Assembly: GCF_030463565.1 (NCBI RefSeq)
Contig: NC_134676.1
Span: 3,458,001-3,522,000 of the forward strand
Source: Pelecanus crispus
Lineage: Eukaryota > Chordata > Aves > Pelecaniformes > Pelecanidae
Direction: 5' to 3'
Length of the DNA: 64,000 bases
The notes below the pieces were generated by a model. The model had not been told where the DNA came from. It was given only the letters and a program-made list of their open reading frames with translations, and searched no databases. This document shows positions 1 through 16,756 of the stretch, one piece after another. A program made the position numbers and the translations under genes. Each line of letters opens with the position of its first letter. The stretch's first letter is position 1.

Positions 1-3000
1 GTCACGGACTTGCACAACTTGCGCAAATGGTTTGCTGGCAAGAAATACACTGAATAAACACAAACTTCAGCTACAGCGTTACTTAATCACGTTAGGAAAT
101 TTATTTTACTGGTGATTCCTTCCTAGCTGGGTGTGCAGGGGGTGGATGAACCCATTGCTCTGGGACAATACGCCAAAAAATGTTGAGTATTAAGACAATC
201 TCAACGATTGCTGGTTTGTTTGGGTTTTTTTTTTGTTTTGACCATGCTCCTGGTTGGCTGGTCACCAGCAGCATGGGGAAGGTGCTGTACCTGCTGCGGT
301 ATGCTTCAGCAGCGGTGACGGTAAGGACAGATACTCAGCTGTCATGACGCCGAGCTCCCTTGGCCGTTTCCTCACCCCTGGACTGGGGACAGCATATACA
401 CGACCGACTGCGTAGGTAATCTCTTCTTGTAAAGAATTGCCTGTGCTTTAGGAGGGCTCACGGGGAATCAAAAGCATTCCAGTTGTTCACATGTTTTAGG
501 TGATACGCTTACGATGATTTATATACGTACACGTATATACAGATATATACACATAAATATATATGTATATAAAACTTTATTCTATATCTGCTTAAGTAAG
601 GAACTTTTGCCCCCCTATGGAAGCCTCTCTTCTTAAAAATCACAGGGAGGAATATATAATTGAGCTCTTCAAGTGACCAAGACAGAATTAGTGATGCAGA
701 GCAAAACTCCTATAGCATCTTGTCCTGCTGACGATGGTCAGTCCATCTTCTGGAGATGGCATTTCCTCCTTTTCCAAGCCCACAGATCTTGCTCCTGGGA
801 CTTACTGCCCGGGTCAGTAGATTTTAGGACATGGTTGTGGAGAGCGGCTTAGCTGGAGAACTCACCTACCTCCCACGTGTCCACGCTGTTTTGCTGACCG
901 TGGGAGGAAAAGGCGAAGAACGGGAGCGAGCTGTGCCTCTGGAGGAGCCACGCATCTGGGAGGAGTGCAGGAGTCCGTAGGCTGGTCAGGAGAGAGGAGT
1001 TCAAGGAAAAAAGGTGCAGGCAGCTGTCTGAAGGCTGGAAAGCTTCAGTGTTTCCAGCACTCAAGCTGGTTTCAATTTAAAATGTCTTTGTCTTCAAGCT
1101 TTTCTGCTTAACCATTAGGACAAGCAGCCCATTTGTATGTAATTTTGTGAATGACAGTTAATATCCCCACATAACCTTTGGGCTGTCAGATAAATGCCAA
1201 GAAATCTACAAAAACTTTGAGGAATTGGCTTCTTTTCCTGTGTAAAGAACAGGTCAAACCCCCCTCCTATAGCACGGCGGACACGCGGGGCGTGTTTTAG
1301 CGAGCGAGAGTTACGCTTGGCCAGTCAGCCCCAGTGGATCTATCTGTCACGAGGATTTTAGGACGGACCCTCCCGCTGCTCCATGTGCCCCTCTGTTAGA
1401 AATTACCGTCCCCAAGCAGGGCGGCAGAGGCAGATGTGTGCCTGAGGTGACAGTCGGGGACTTGAGCTGCGACAGAGTTGGGGCTAAAAGTAATATCTTG
1501 GCCTCTGAACTGGCTGGCCAGGAGGGACGGTGGCTATCAAGGGTGTTGACTGATTGTCACTTAGGGATGATATTTGGCTTGGCAGTTCCAGTGGGACTGA
1601 TAAGGCCGCTTGTTTATTCACAGCTAAATCCACAAAAGGACTTACGTGGTACAACATTCCTGTACCCACAGGCTCCCCGCTGCCTGCTGGGCTCTTCCAC
1701 GGCAGGTTAATGGGTGCAGCCCCCTTCCAGCCCCAGAAGCGTGTCCAGAGGAGAGGGGTGAAGGCAACGCTTTGCCGGCTGCTCGGCAGAAAAACTGCAG
1801 CAGGAAGGGTGGGAACATCTTTGCCACAGAACAGCCTCTGGCCTCCTGGTTTGGAGGCAGCTTTGAAACCTCTCAAGGGGAAGGAAATTGAAAGCGGGTC
1901 TCCCACGTCCCGCGAGCGTGCTGCAGCCACCACGCCGCTGGGTTAAGATGGGCACTATCACTTTCTGCAGGTTTCTGTCTCAGGAGATGGTAGAAACCTT
2001 TGCTGCCCTTGTGATGAGCCCTTCCCGGGAGGATGCTACCAGCAGGAGCTTCCAGAGCACAAAGTAGAGGAACGGTTCAGGTCTGAACATGGTTGGATCC
2101 TTGCCACCAGCGCCTGCTGAGAGAGTGAGGTCTTCCTGGGCATGCACAGCACAATCGCCAGGGCTGGGTGGTATGGACAGGAGAGCTAGGAGGGATGGCA
2201 CCAGGGGAGTTTAAGGTAAAATCCTGTGGAGTTGAGATCCCAGTAGGGTTAGGAGGCAGTTGCCTCCTATGCAGGAGTTTTCAGGAACATGATTTTGGAC
2301 TCACGTGCCTAAATGTTCTACTTAAGATCTGAAAGCTCTTTTTGAGTCAGCTCATGCAAGCTAAATACCCAAGGCAGTGGGTGCACTGGGGGAATAACCT
2401 GGGTAAATCTCAACAAGGGCACATGCTCAGGTGCCTCAGCCCCCATCTCAGGACCAGGTATGTGCTAGGCTGCCTCCAAGAGCAGTTGTTAACCTCCCAA
2501 CAAAGATGAAAACACGCATCTCATTTCTGGATGCCCTCCGCAGAAGCTCCTACCTCTACATTTCCACCGCTGCAAGCCCTCAGCAGCCGAACATAAACAG
2601 TTCCACGTGTCGGGGAAACAGAAAACGGAAGTAACAGAAAACGTGCCCCGTTTGTTTTGGATTCGATTGATGAACACCATGACCATGTGATAATTCCCAC
2701 CATGTGTCAACTACTTATGTCTTACATCTCTCTCCCAGCTTTCTCTGAATATCTTGTTGCTTCTGTGCTCTGCTGCTAAGCAGCAGCTGCGTGTAAAGGT
2801 GCTTCCCATGGAAAGGCCAGGACGCGGAGGCAGGTGCGGAGGGGAGGGCAGAAACGACAAAGGAGGAGAGTCGCATTCACGCGCGCTGTGAGAGGAGATT
2901 CCCACAGTACGCTGGGGAAGGCTATGGAAGTGTTTGAGGACCTCAGCTTTTGCTAGTTTTAATTTATTGCATCTGGAAACTTAGCGCTCTTGGAAATATT

Positions 3001-4380
3001 ACGGTTCTTGTTCCATAGGAAGGAGAACTGAAACACTAATAAAGTGTTGGAAGTCATCGCTGAGACTTCTTTTTACATATTTACTGTTCCCTCAAAGTCA
3101 TGAGACCCCAGAGAGGGCACTTTTTCTTCTCTGTTTATTTTTCTCCAGTAACGCTTGACTCCAGAAAGGCTGTCGTGCGTGTATTTTGGCGGTGCTGATC
3201 CTTCTTCATATTATCACTGTTCTGAGATGGTTGTGCGTACTGAGGCACTGAGTAGCTTCTAATCCTGTGGACAATGACGGAAGCGCTAATTGGTGAAAAC
3301 ACATCTTGAGTATCTCAAAATAAGCATCTGTGACCAAAAGCTACTGTGTGTTCTTGTGAGTACGGGCTCCTAACTCTTCTTTTCACAGGAACTGTGTCTA
3401 TAAGAAGAAATAACATTTGCCCGCATCCCAGCAGGTTTCCCTGCTTTGAGATCGGTGCTTAGAAGTTACTTGGAGACTTTGCAGAAAGCTTCTTCTTGAA
3501 AGCAAAGTAAAAGGCACCTTTTAAAGCAGGTAAATGGAGACCTGCAGTCAAAATTAGAGCTCTACAGTTTCCAGCCACGGGATAGTTCAAAGATTTCCCT
3601 CCTCCCATCTGGGTGAAATCCTAGCTTCAAAGCTTTAGGGGGTTTTAGCGCTAAACAAGAGATCCAAAAATAGCCTCCTGGTCAGAGCATTTACACGGGC
3701 GGTAAGTTCCTGCTCTGCTCGTTTCCAAACGCGGAGCTGAACCCAGACTCTCTCGTGCCAGCGAGGTGCCTGGACACCAGAGTACTGGCCGCTCGGGAAG
3801 ATGTTTCTCTTTTTTCCCCGCAGTGTGTGAAACTTTTCTCGATGAGCCTTTTGCTCTAACTGGGTACCACTTTGAGGAAAGGTTTCAGTTTTATTGAAGC
3901 GCTGCTTTGTCAAACTTTGCAAGCAGTTCTAGTTGCAAACGCAGCCTAAAATGGAAAAACAAACAAGTTTATGGTTTGGTCGGGTTTTTTTTTTTTGTTT
4001 TGGGTTTGCTTTTTTTTTTTAATAATGGTGCAATAAATACCAGTTGCAATTCATAAACACGGATCTCTCTGGTCTCCTGGCTTGGATCCCTCTGCTATGC
4101 GATGTGCTCCTCTCTATTCTCATCCTGAAGTGCCATCTAGCTGCGGGCCTTCGGCTTGCTCCTTGGGCTCGCCCCAAGTGATTCCTGCTCGGCAAACACC
4201 GCCGCCCTTGAGCGGAGGGTTCATAAAAGCTGTGCCTGGGCTCCAGCGTCAGTCTTTGCTGAATAAAAGAGGTCTTTTCCTCGGGCAGCAAGGGAGCTGC
4301 CGGGGCTGATGGCTCAGGTTGGTGGGCACGCCGCCATTTTGTGGGGGTAGGCCTGGGGCTGTGGGGAGCCCCGCACAGTC
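1..4380. other. Intergenic region upstream of RPL17, no recognised gene
   Basis: I see no exon of a recognisable protein on either strand. The open frames here are short, overlap on both strands and look like no family I know. In human the gene divergent to RPL17 on this side is LIPG; I looked for its lipase motifs on the - strand and did not find them, so LIPG probably lies beyond the left edge. The region holds an AT-rich TA/CA-type microsatellite at 519-573, T-rich tracts near 226-240 and 3985-4020, and mildly CpG-rich patches near 1270-1320 and 4140-4340. The 18-codon frame at 1-57 is too short to call. Confidence 0.5.
519..573. repeat. AT-rich alternating purine-pyrimidine microsatellite
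   Basis: The stretch is built of TATA, TACA and GTAT steps with no fixed unit. It is an imperfect (TA)n/(CA)n simple repeat with no coding content. Confidence 0.6.
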
Positions 4381-4627
4381 GTAGAATCACGGAATGGTTT
4401 AGGTTGGAAGAGACCTTTAAGCTCATCCAGTCCAACCATTAACCTAGTATTAGTATTGGTAGTGTCAGGTTAATGGTTACGTTAATTGGTAGTGTTAGGT
4501 TAATGGTTATGTTAATTGGTAGTGTTTGGTTAATGGTTATGTTAATTGGTAGTGTTTGGCTAATGGTTGGACTGGATCATCTTAAAGGTCTTTTCCAACC
4601 TAAACCATTTCGTGATTCTATGATTCT
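4381..4627. mobile_element. CR1 3' end folded back as an inverted repeat with a 30-bp minisatellite loop
   Basis: 4381-4448 is the antisense 3' end of a CR1 LINE, recognisable by the complement of the usual terminus (GGTTGGACTGGATGATC, then TTCCAACCTAAA and GATTCTATGATT). 4561-4627 is the same terminus in sense orientation, so the two form an inverted repeat with arms of about 67 bp. Both arms carry CGTGATTCT where other CR1 ends in the window have TATGATTCT. That shared private change suggests one arm was copied from the other, not that two elements inserted independently. The loop (4449-4560) is a short tandem repeat derived from CR1 tail sequence. Confidence 0.8.
4471..4560 (+). repeat. 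30-bp minisatellite, three units, derived from a CR1 tail
   Basis: Three units of exactly 30 bp lie at 4471-4500, 4501-4530 and 4531-4560. They differ at only a few positions, and a partial unit precedes them from about 4453. The unit combines TTGGTAGTGTTAGG and TTAATGGTT, which occur in the normal CR1 tail at 44490-44510 and 46000-46025. The array therefore grew from the CR1 tail itself. Confidence 0.85.
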
Positions 4628-5057
4628 AACACTACCGCGTCCACCACTAAACCAGTTAAGGGCAGAGTCATAATTTCATGTTTCCTGCCTTGGTGGCTGG
4701 ATTATTTTTTAATGAAAGTAAAAACTAGGAATCATTAAGGTTGGAAAGGCCCTCTAAGATCATCAGCGCAACCATCAACCCAACACCCCATGCCCACTAA
4801 ACCATGTCCCCAAGTGCCACCTCTGCCCGTTTTTTGAACACTTCCAGGGATGGGGACTCCCCCACCTCTCTGGGCAGCCTGTTCCAATGCTTGACCACTC
4901 TTTCCATGAAGAAATTTCCCCCAGTATCCAATCTGAACCTCCCCTGGCACAGCCTGAGCCCATCTCCTCTGTTCTATCGCTTGTTCCTTGGGAGAAGAGC
5001 CCGCCCCCCGCCTGCCCCCCGCCAGGAGCTGCAGAGCCGTAGGCTCTCCCCTCAGCG
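4628..5057 (-). mobile_element. Chimeric CR1 LINE fragment (antisense), upstream of the RPL17 promoter
   Basis: 4628-4662 continues the first CR1 tail. 4663-4727 is a spacer that is not CR1-like. From 4728 a second CR1 3' end begins (complement of TTCCAACCTTAATGATTCC), followed by the antisense end of CR1 ORF2 through about 5057. The ORF2 part encodes, on the - strand, residues resembling the usual WNRLP..ESPSLE...K region, now with frame breaks. The last 60 bp (about 5000-5057) are GC-enriched but still align with the region upstream of the ORF2 stop seen at 52740-52830. The element is 5'-truncated and dead. It merges directly with the RPL17 CpG island. The same spacer and junction recur at 16757-17173. 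Confidence 0.8.
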
Positions 5058-5363
5058 AGCAGGTGCCCGCCTGCACCCCCGCTCCCGCCCACCCCCTCGA
5101 GGACGCTGCCTGGCGCACACGCGCGTTTCTGTTTCCACGCCACAGGCTCGCAGGCCGGGCTGCGCCGCCATCACCGGCCCCCCTCGCCCCCACCCGCCGC
5201 CGGGCATTTGCCGCCGGTCCCTTCGGCGCTCCTCCGCCCCGCTGCCGGCGCCGCACTTTCGCCACGGCCCCTGAGCGCGATCCCGCCGCAGCTCTCGCGA
5301 GAGCGGGCGGCTCTCGCCGCTGCCGCCGCCCTCGCTCCTCCTCTTCCCCGCCGCCGCCCTGAG
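5058..5363 (+). promoter_or_regulatory. RPL17: RPL17 CpG-island promoter and non-coding first exon
   Basis: The region is strongly GC- and CpG-rich and ends in a pyrimidine run (about 5332-5348) of the kind that carries the 5'-terminal oligopyrimidine (TOP) start of ribosomal protein mRNAs. The first exon is non-coding and very short, ending at 5363 with a GTGAGG donor at 5364. A palindromic TCTCGCGAGA element lies at 5293-5302, about 30-45 bp upstream of the likely start; this motif is known to bind BANP at CpG-island promoters. There is no TATA box, as usual for this gene class. The exact start is inferred. Confidence 0.75.
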
Positions 5364-5485
5364 GTGAGGCCGCCATGGCGGGCGCGGGGCGGTCGCAATC
5401 CGGTGCCATCCTGGCCGGGGCGCCCTGGGGAGGCCATGAGGGGGCGAGGGCTCGGTCCGCCTCGCCGGACGCCCTCGGTATTTGC

Positions 5486-5563
5486 GGGGCCGGGGCGGGG
5501 GAGGGCGGGATGGCGGCGGTGGGGGGCGGCTGGCGGCTGTGGGGGGGGAGCAGGCCCTGGGCA
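5486..5563 (+). repeat. G-rich, quadruplex-prone stretch in RPL17 intron 1
   Basis: Several runs of three to eight G lie close together on the non-template strand (5486-5509 and 5519-5550), starting about 120 bp downstream of the first exon. This meets the loose definition of a G-quadruplex and has the G-skew typical of R-loop-forming sequence just past CpG-island promoters. No structure is proved. Confidence 0.6.
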
Positions 5564-5571
5564 GCGGCCAT

Positions 5572-5643
5572 GGCTGCGGTGATGACTGTCTTAGGACACC
5601 TTTGGATTCAATCGTGAAAAGAACGCGTAATTTCTGAGCGGCT
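5572..5643 (+). ncRNA. SNORD58: Box C/D snoRNA SNORD58, copy in RPL17 intron 1
   Basis: The C box (GTGATGA) is at 5579-5585 and the D box (CTGA) at 5634-5637. Between them is the SNORD58 core TTAGGACACCTTTGGA, identical in all three copies in this gene, followed by a C'-like GTGAAAA. The flanks GGCTGC and GCGGCT form a six-pair terminal stem with two G-U pairs. It lies 103 nt upstream of the intron 1 acceptor and would be released from the spliced intron. SNORD58 is known to reside in RPL17 introns and to guide 2'-O-methylation of 28S rRNA by fibrillarin in the nucleolus. Confidence 0.92.
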
Positions 5644-5753
5644 CCTTCGCTTCGCTACCGGTGAACAACTCCACGTTCTGTATATCTGTCTTAGAAGCTT
5701 AATACCGATATGTTTTTCCTTTTTAATCGCTTTTTCGCAGTTGAGCTCCAAAA

Positions 5754-9102
<3,349 letters not shown>

Positions 9103-9126
9103 ATCTGATGCAACAGGATGTACATA

Positions 9127-9132
9127 AATAAA
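9127..9132 (+). terminator. RPL17: RPL17 polyadenylation signal
   Basis: A canonical AATAAA lies 25 bp after the stop codon. The very short 3' UTR is typical of ribosomal protein genes, and cleavage is expected near 9145-9155. Confidence 0.85.
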
Positions 9133-9360
9133 ATTAAAAAGTTAAGATTTATTTTATCGCGTGTGCTTCTCCGCTCTTTCGAGGCTGTTGCTGGAAGCGG
9201 CCCTAGGGGCTCTGCTCGCCTTTCTGAGCCGTTACCGGGGGATGCCGCACCGAGGACTTGCGCGTACCGTTCCCCTGCGAAGCCGGGCCATTTGAGGCGG
9301 GCGCAGGTGTCGGTTTTTCCTTACGTGCTGTCCCCGCCTGGGCACAGGCCGATCGCGTTG

Positions 9361-9384
9361 CTGTCTGTCTGTCCGTCCGTCCGT
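9361..9384 (+). repeat. CTGT/CCGT tetranucleotide microsatellite
   Basis: Two to three CTGT units pass into three CCGT units. It sits in the roughly 400-bp gap between the RPL17 poly(A) site and the C18orf32 first exon. Confidence 0.75.
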
Positions 9385-9399
9385 GCCGCCGGGGCCGGC

Positions 9400-9610
9400 T
9401 GGCGGTAGGACCCTGCGGAGCGCGGGTGGGCGCTAGGGCGGGCCCCGCCCGCCGAGGGGGCGGGGCGTGGGCCACGTGACGCGCACCGCCTTCTCCCATT
9501 GGCTGCCGTGGCCGCGGTGCGCGTCAGCCGGAAGCGCGGGGGCCGTTTCCGGTGCAGTGGGGAAGGCGGCGGCAGCAGGCGGTAGCGGCGCCGGGTCGCT
9601 GCCGGGTGAG
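9400..9610 (+). promoter_or_regulatory. C18orf32: C18orf32 CpG-island promoter and non-coding exon 1
   Basis: This is a CpG-dense block with recognisable elements: an E-box CACGTGAC at 9473-9480, an inverted CCAAT box (ATTGG) at 9498-9502, an ETS-type CCGGAAG at 9528-9534 and a reverse ETS-like TTTCCGG at 9546-9552. A GTGAGTG donor at 9611 ends the likely non-coding first exon. No TATA box is seen. The transcription start, probably near 9530-9570, is inferred. Confidence 0.7.
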
Positions 9611-12213
<2,603 letters not shown>

Positions 12214-12311
12214 AGGAATTCATTCCTGAGGATTTTGTTCCCTTGTGTCCAATATGAACTGGTGATAGTTCTCTCACTTCGGGACTTTTTTTTCTTTGCA
12301 CATTTTAGCTG

Positions 12312-12317
12312 AATAAA
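12312..12317 (+). terminator. C18orf32: C18orf32 polyadenylation signal
   Basis: AATAAA lies about 100 bp after the stop codon. It is the first canonical signal downstream; others occur near 12887, so a longer 3' UTR is possible. Confidence 0.65.
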
Positions 12318-12340
12318 AACCCTTATCACTTACAGGAGAG

Positions 12341-15300
12341 GATCTCTTTTGCCACTAAAATGGCAGCTAGCACGTTTCTTAAGTTAAAATGCTTGAAAAC
12401 GGAAGTTCTTTATCTTCCTCACTGGAACTACTTTTCATCTATCATCTACTTGGTGTGATTAGAGTTTAGGTTAAATAACTTATGACTAAATCTAGCTTTG
12501 GAAGGTAAATGTATCTCAGCATCTTAGTTTCACTAACGGCTAGTGCGATACTTCAGGCTTTCACCTTAAAAGCTATAGCTCTTCTTGACCTTGCTAAAGA
12601 ACTATGAATGGCATTGTGGCAACATAAGCGTCACGGTTAAATTATGAAGAATATAGATTTTTTTTCTTTTTTCATGTCAGATCTGTGGATGAGCTAAAGG
12701 AGTTACGCTATATGCAAAATTTACTTAGCTTACTAAAACCACAAAGTCTTGATTTGATACTTCCATTAATTTATTTTCCTGAAGTTGTGCCTTTCTTTCC
12801 TGAAGAGGAGCAGCAGGGGCATGATGCAAGAGAATTGTTGCTTTATGTTCTGTTGCAGTGGTTTAAAATGGTGCCGTTCTGTCTTTAAAATAAAATAAAA
12901 AAAAAAGAAACAAAAAACCAACTAAAATCTCTTTAACGTGCTTGTGTAATTTGAATTATAATAAACCAGGATTTTATTTAAAAATAAGTTGCTTCGTACA
13001 ATTGTTCTTAGGCTTCTGAGCTACAAAATTTTTAGAGTGGTAACAAAATCTTTGAAAACCTGTAGAGAGGCCCCAGGCAGAAAGAGGTCATAAAACTCCT
13101 GACTTCATGATAAAGAAAGTGAACTCGGAAAGTCTGGCGTTGCCTCCTCCTGGGCAGGTGCATTCTGGTACTGACTTGCACCCCAACACCACAGCGCAGT
13201 TGTGAAGCGTTTTAGACGCCGCTGTGCTTTGTAGGGAATAGAAGTGATAATTCCTGCTTTGACTGCTCTGCCAAAGCAGAAAAAAATCAAAACAAAACCA
13301 TTCCAGCCGTTTTGGATTGCTTTTTAGGATTTACCATTGTTCCAAAAGTCCTGTCTTTTTATATATGCACTCCTTGAACCGTCATCGAGGTCCAGTCTTG
13401 TTCTTGCGACTGTTTTCTCCTAGCAGATAATTCGCTATTCCAAAGACTTGCTTGGTGTCCGTCAAACGCCTCGGGCGCGTTGTTTCCTACCGCTACCCGG
13501 GTTTGTCAGGCCTTGCGTCAATCCAGCTGCAATGTTCACAGCGGGATGTCGCGCCCTTGTTGCTCCAACCATTACTTCTGTAATGAGTTGAATCACAGAG
13601 AACTCCTTGTAAGATGTTGCCTAATGCTGTTTGCTCTCCCTTAGTGAGCTCGTCTCTTAGGAAGTGAATTTGGGATTGCTGTTTAATCAGCTTCTGCATC
13701 AGCCTTGGAAGATAAGCCCCCATCTGGTCAGCGTTATTACAGATACAGCTTTCTCCTAGACCGGTGAAGTACCTACCCTTTGTGATATTTATTTATTACT
13801 CTGAGCACGCATGCATGGTATAATTTGTACAATAAAAGATAACGATACTAACTGCGCGCTCCTGTAACTTCTCACAGGTGTTGTGTGGATCGTGTAGTAG
13901 ACAAGACGGGGATTGGAAAGCGGAAGCGAGGGAAAGAGGCCGCGCTAGTTTCCGATCGGTTTTGTCCTCTGTATCTCTGGATATTTCGCCCGTATTATTG
14001 CAACGAATCATACCCCATCCATCAGAACTTCACCCGGTAGAAGGTGGATGTAATTTTTGCTGTGGTGGATTGGGTTTGCTAACGCAATCAACCCTCACCT
14101 CACCCCAAACAATAAATTCCTCTGCTACCACTAGCGTCAAAGTTCATGCTCTAAATCTGAAAGCTGGGAACTTCTAAGGGTCTGAAATCACCTTGCAATG
14201 AGAAAGGAGTTAACTGCCTGAGAAAGTCACTCCAGAATTGAGGTCATGCGTGGTGTCTTTCCAATGGCTATAGAAATGAGGAGTCGTTGGTGGGTGTGCA
14301 GCTGAACACGAGTACGTGTCCCTACATTGTCAGCATTGCTGAAAGGTTTGTCCCTTCCGCCGTGCTCCCCGTCCCCGGGCAGGTAACCTTAGCCACTGTT
14401 TTAAAACGTCGGGCATCTCAGAAACAGGCCAAAGTTTTGGAGTAATATATTCACCTCTAACAGCCATGAACACGACAAAAAGTAGAGCAAGAGCTGTACT
14501 GGGGCTTCTTTAATTTGTAAATGTATGCAGGCTATTTATAAAGTGTACAGAATTGATTATTTTGAGTTCTTTAGGATATTATTATACAAGGACACGCATC
14601 AGACAGCAACATGGACAATAAACTGTATAATAAATTAAACTGCGGGCTGAACTGGGCTTCTAGCTGTGTGTCAGTATCGGATTTAAACGCCAGGCCTACT
14701 GAAAAGACTGCAGAAAGCAAAACGGGCAGACAGTGCAAGTATCTGTTCTTGGTTGTAAAATGACCCCGTTTGTGCTTTCTGGAACAGTGTTTCAGTACTT
14801 TTATTAGCTGCAGTTAAACACTAACGTGACTCATCTTCATCACAAAACTTTCCTGAATGAGGCACTTCACTGGAAGTCCTGGCAGGAGACTTGTGTTGCA
14901 AAATTTTCTAAGAACAGGTCAGTAATCCTATTGTGTTATGAATGGTTAAGCAAAAAATAAGTCAAAAAACAGGTGAAAGAATTGATCTGCCTGGGCAGGG
15001 GTGCAGGAGATCACCTGCTGGGATGCAGAGAAGTGCAGAAAGCCTTGTTTAAGAAAAATAAGTTAGACAGAAATTGAGGAAACCCCCATGAGAGAACGAT
15101 ACAAATCAAGGACATTTAATTTAACTGAAAAAATTTCCTTATGTTTGTTAATCTGATAAAAGCAAGATTTACAAAAGGGCTTAGGCACCTAATGTTGGCA
15201 GGTGGACATCTACCAGAATTTACTAGAGCAAGTAGCAGCTTCATTTATACCGAAGACTTTTAGAAAATTGCAGAGTAGGTATCTTTAGGGACCAAAGTAC

Positions 15301-16756
15301 TTCTGCAAATCTAGTCCTAAGGTCTTCAGCATTAAAGCTGTCTGGCTTTATATTTAAATACTATTGAGGAAGAATCAAGAATTCAACCGATATTTGAAAA
15401 TATTTGAAAAAAATACTCAAATCAACAAATTTAAAATATTTTTTCTTTATGGGAAGGTCTAAATGTGACATGGTACCTTCCACGTGTTGGTTTGCACAGG
15501 TAGCTGGGTGTCCAGGACTTAAACTTAATTGAAATACACCTTTAAAATGCTACAAGTACGTGCGAAAAATTCTTAAATAAAAGTTCAGAAGGTTTTATGT
15601 TGCCAATTATTTCGATGGGCCTGATTCGCAAGCAAAGGAAATTCTGGCAGGTTAAATGGAACACGATCAGCCTCTACAGATGTCTAAACTAGCAATGAAT
15701 TCTGTGCAAAAATGATCTTTATTCAGATGTGTTCATAGAACACCGTTAAATTCTATCCACAAAGCTCATCTAATGACAGTAATACAATATGCTGTTACTA
15801 CCCAAATGTAGCAATTGCGCTCCGGCCTTCTGGGAGTTGTTGGGCATGCTGCTAAGGCTCAGTCCTTGGAGTCATTCCTTCTTGATTTCTGTAAAATGCA
15901 GAACATCACTGCTGAAAGAACAGTCTTCTCAGAGGCTGCAGGTAAAGGAAATTGAGAGAAATTTAATGTACACCTAGATTAACTAAATCTGCCTTCAATG
16001 AGAACTAATTCTGTTTCATTAAACTGCCTTGTAGAGGAAAGAAGGGATTATCTTCCTTGTGCAGTTTTGTGATTGTTAGAACACGCTCGATGAGCCAAAT
16101 CGTATTTCGGGTTTCGCAGACTGTCATTATTCTTGCTTTTCAGTGAACCTGACTGCAGCAGTTTAACTGAAATGGTCTAGAAGCCCGTGTTTGCCACAGT
16201 GATTCTCTTGCTTGAGAAGTGCTTTTAGATCACAGTGCTGTATCTTTGTTTCATTGTGGTATTTGAAACATGAATTATTTGAAATGTTGTGAATAGATGT
16301 ATTCGTGTGTAGATAGATGCAGCAATACCTGTATTTTGCATGAGGATTGTTTTTCAATTCCTTTTTTGTGTATACAGTCCCACCTCTTTTATAGCCACTC
16401 TGTTGACCGTGCATCATTTTTATTGCTGTAGCAGTCCGATCAAATCTGTATGAACACGAGGCCAAACCCTACACCAAGATGTTTGCCGTTACGTGGCGAT
16501 GCGTATGAAGTGGTTAGACCTCACCTTTGCACTCGTGCTGTTTGCATGCGCCATATTTGCTCGCGCAGCCCATTTACGGGTACGTGTGAGAGACGGGCTG
16601 CATATTTAGTGTCGTGCACTGCGGTAATGAGATTATGCTCAGGACTAATTGTATTGAGAAGGGCTTCCCTTTTGAAGGAACCATCGGGTACTTATGGAAA
16701 CTGCTACCAATGGCACAAAACCCACCTCAGATATGGAGATGGGAGGTTACCTGAGG
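12341..16756. other. Intergenic region between C18orf32 and DYM
   Basis: I see no coding exon, RNA gene or clear mobile element here. The open frames are short and show no family resemblance. Several AATAAA sequences occur (for example near 12890, 12960 and 14630), so extended C18orf32 3' ends cannot be excluded. Human also lacks an intervening protein gene. Confidence 0.55.

Noticed and set aside
1-57. An open frame from the left edge (18 codons, then TAA) with a possible AATAAA overlapping the stop
   Set aside because: It is too short to distinguish from chance, I recognise no family, and a poly(A) signal overlapping a stop codon would be unusual. It could be the end of a gene whose body lies outside the window, but this cannot be shown.
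1438-1961. Overlapping open frames on both strands near 1.5-1.95 kb
   Set aside because: All are under 150 codons and mutually overlapping, without conserved motifs or splice structure.
4473-4673. An open frame with a repeating LIGSVWLMVM pattern
   Set aside because: The repetition is only the translation of the 30-bp minisatellite; 30 is divisible by three, so the frame stays open. It is not a gene.
4735-5571. A 278-codon - strand frame over the RPL17 promoter
   Set aside because: Its end part is CR1 ORF2 and the rest is low-complexity Ala/Gly/Arg sequence from the CpG island and intron 1. It is antisense to RPL17 and has no domain.
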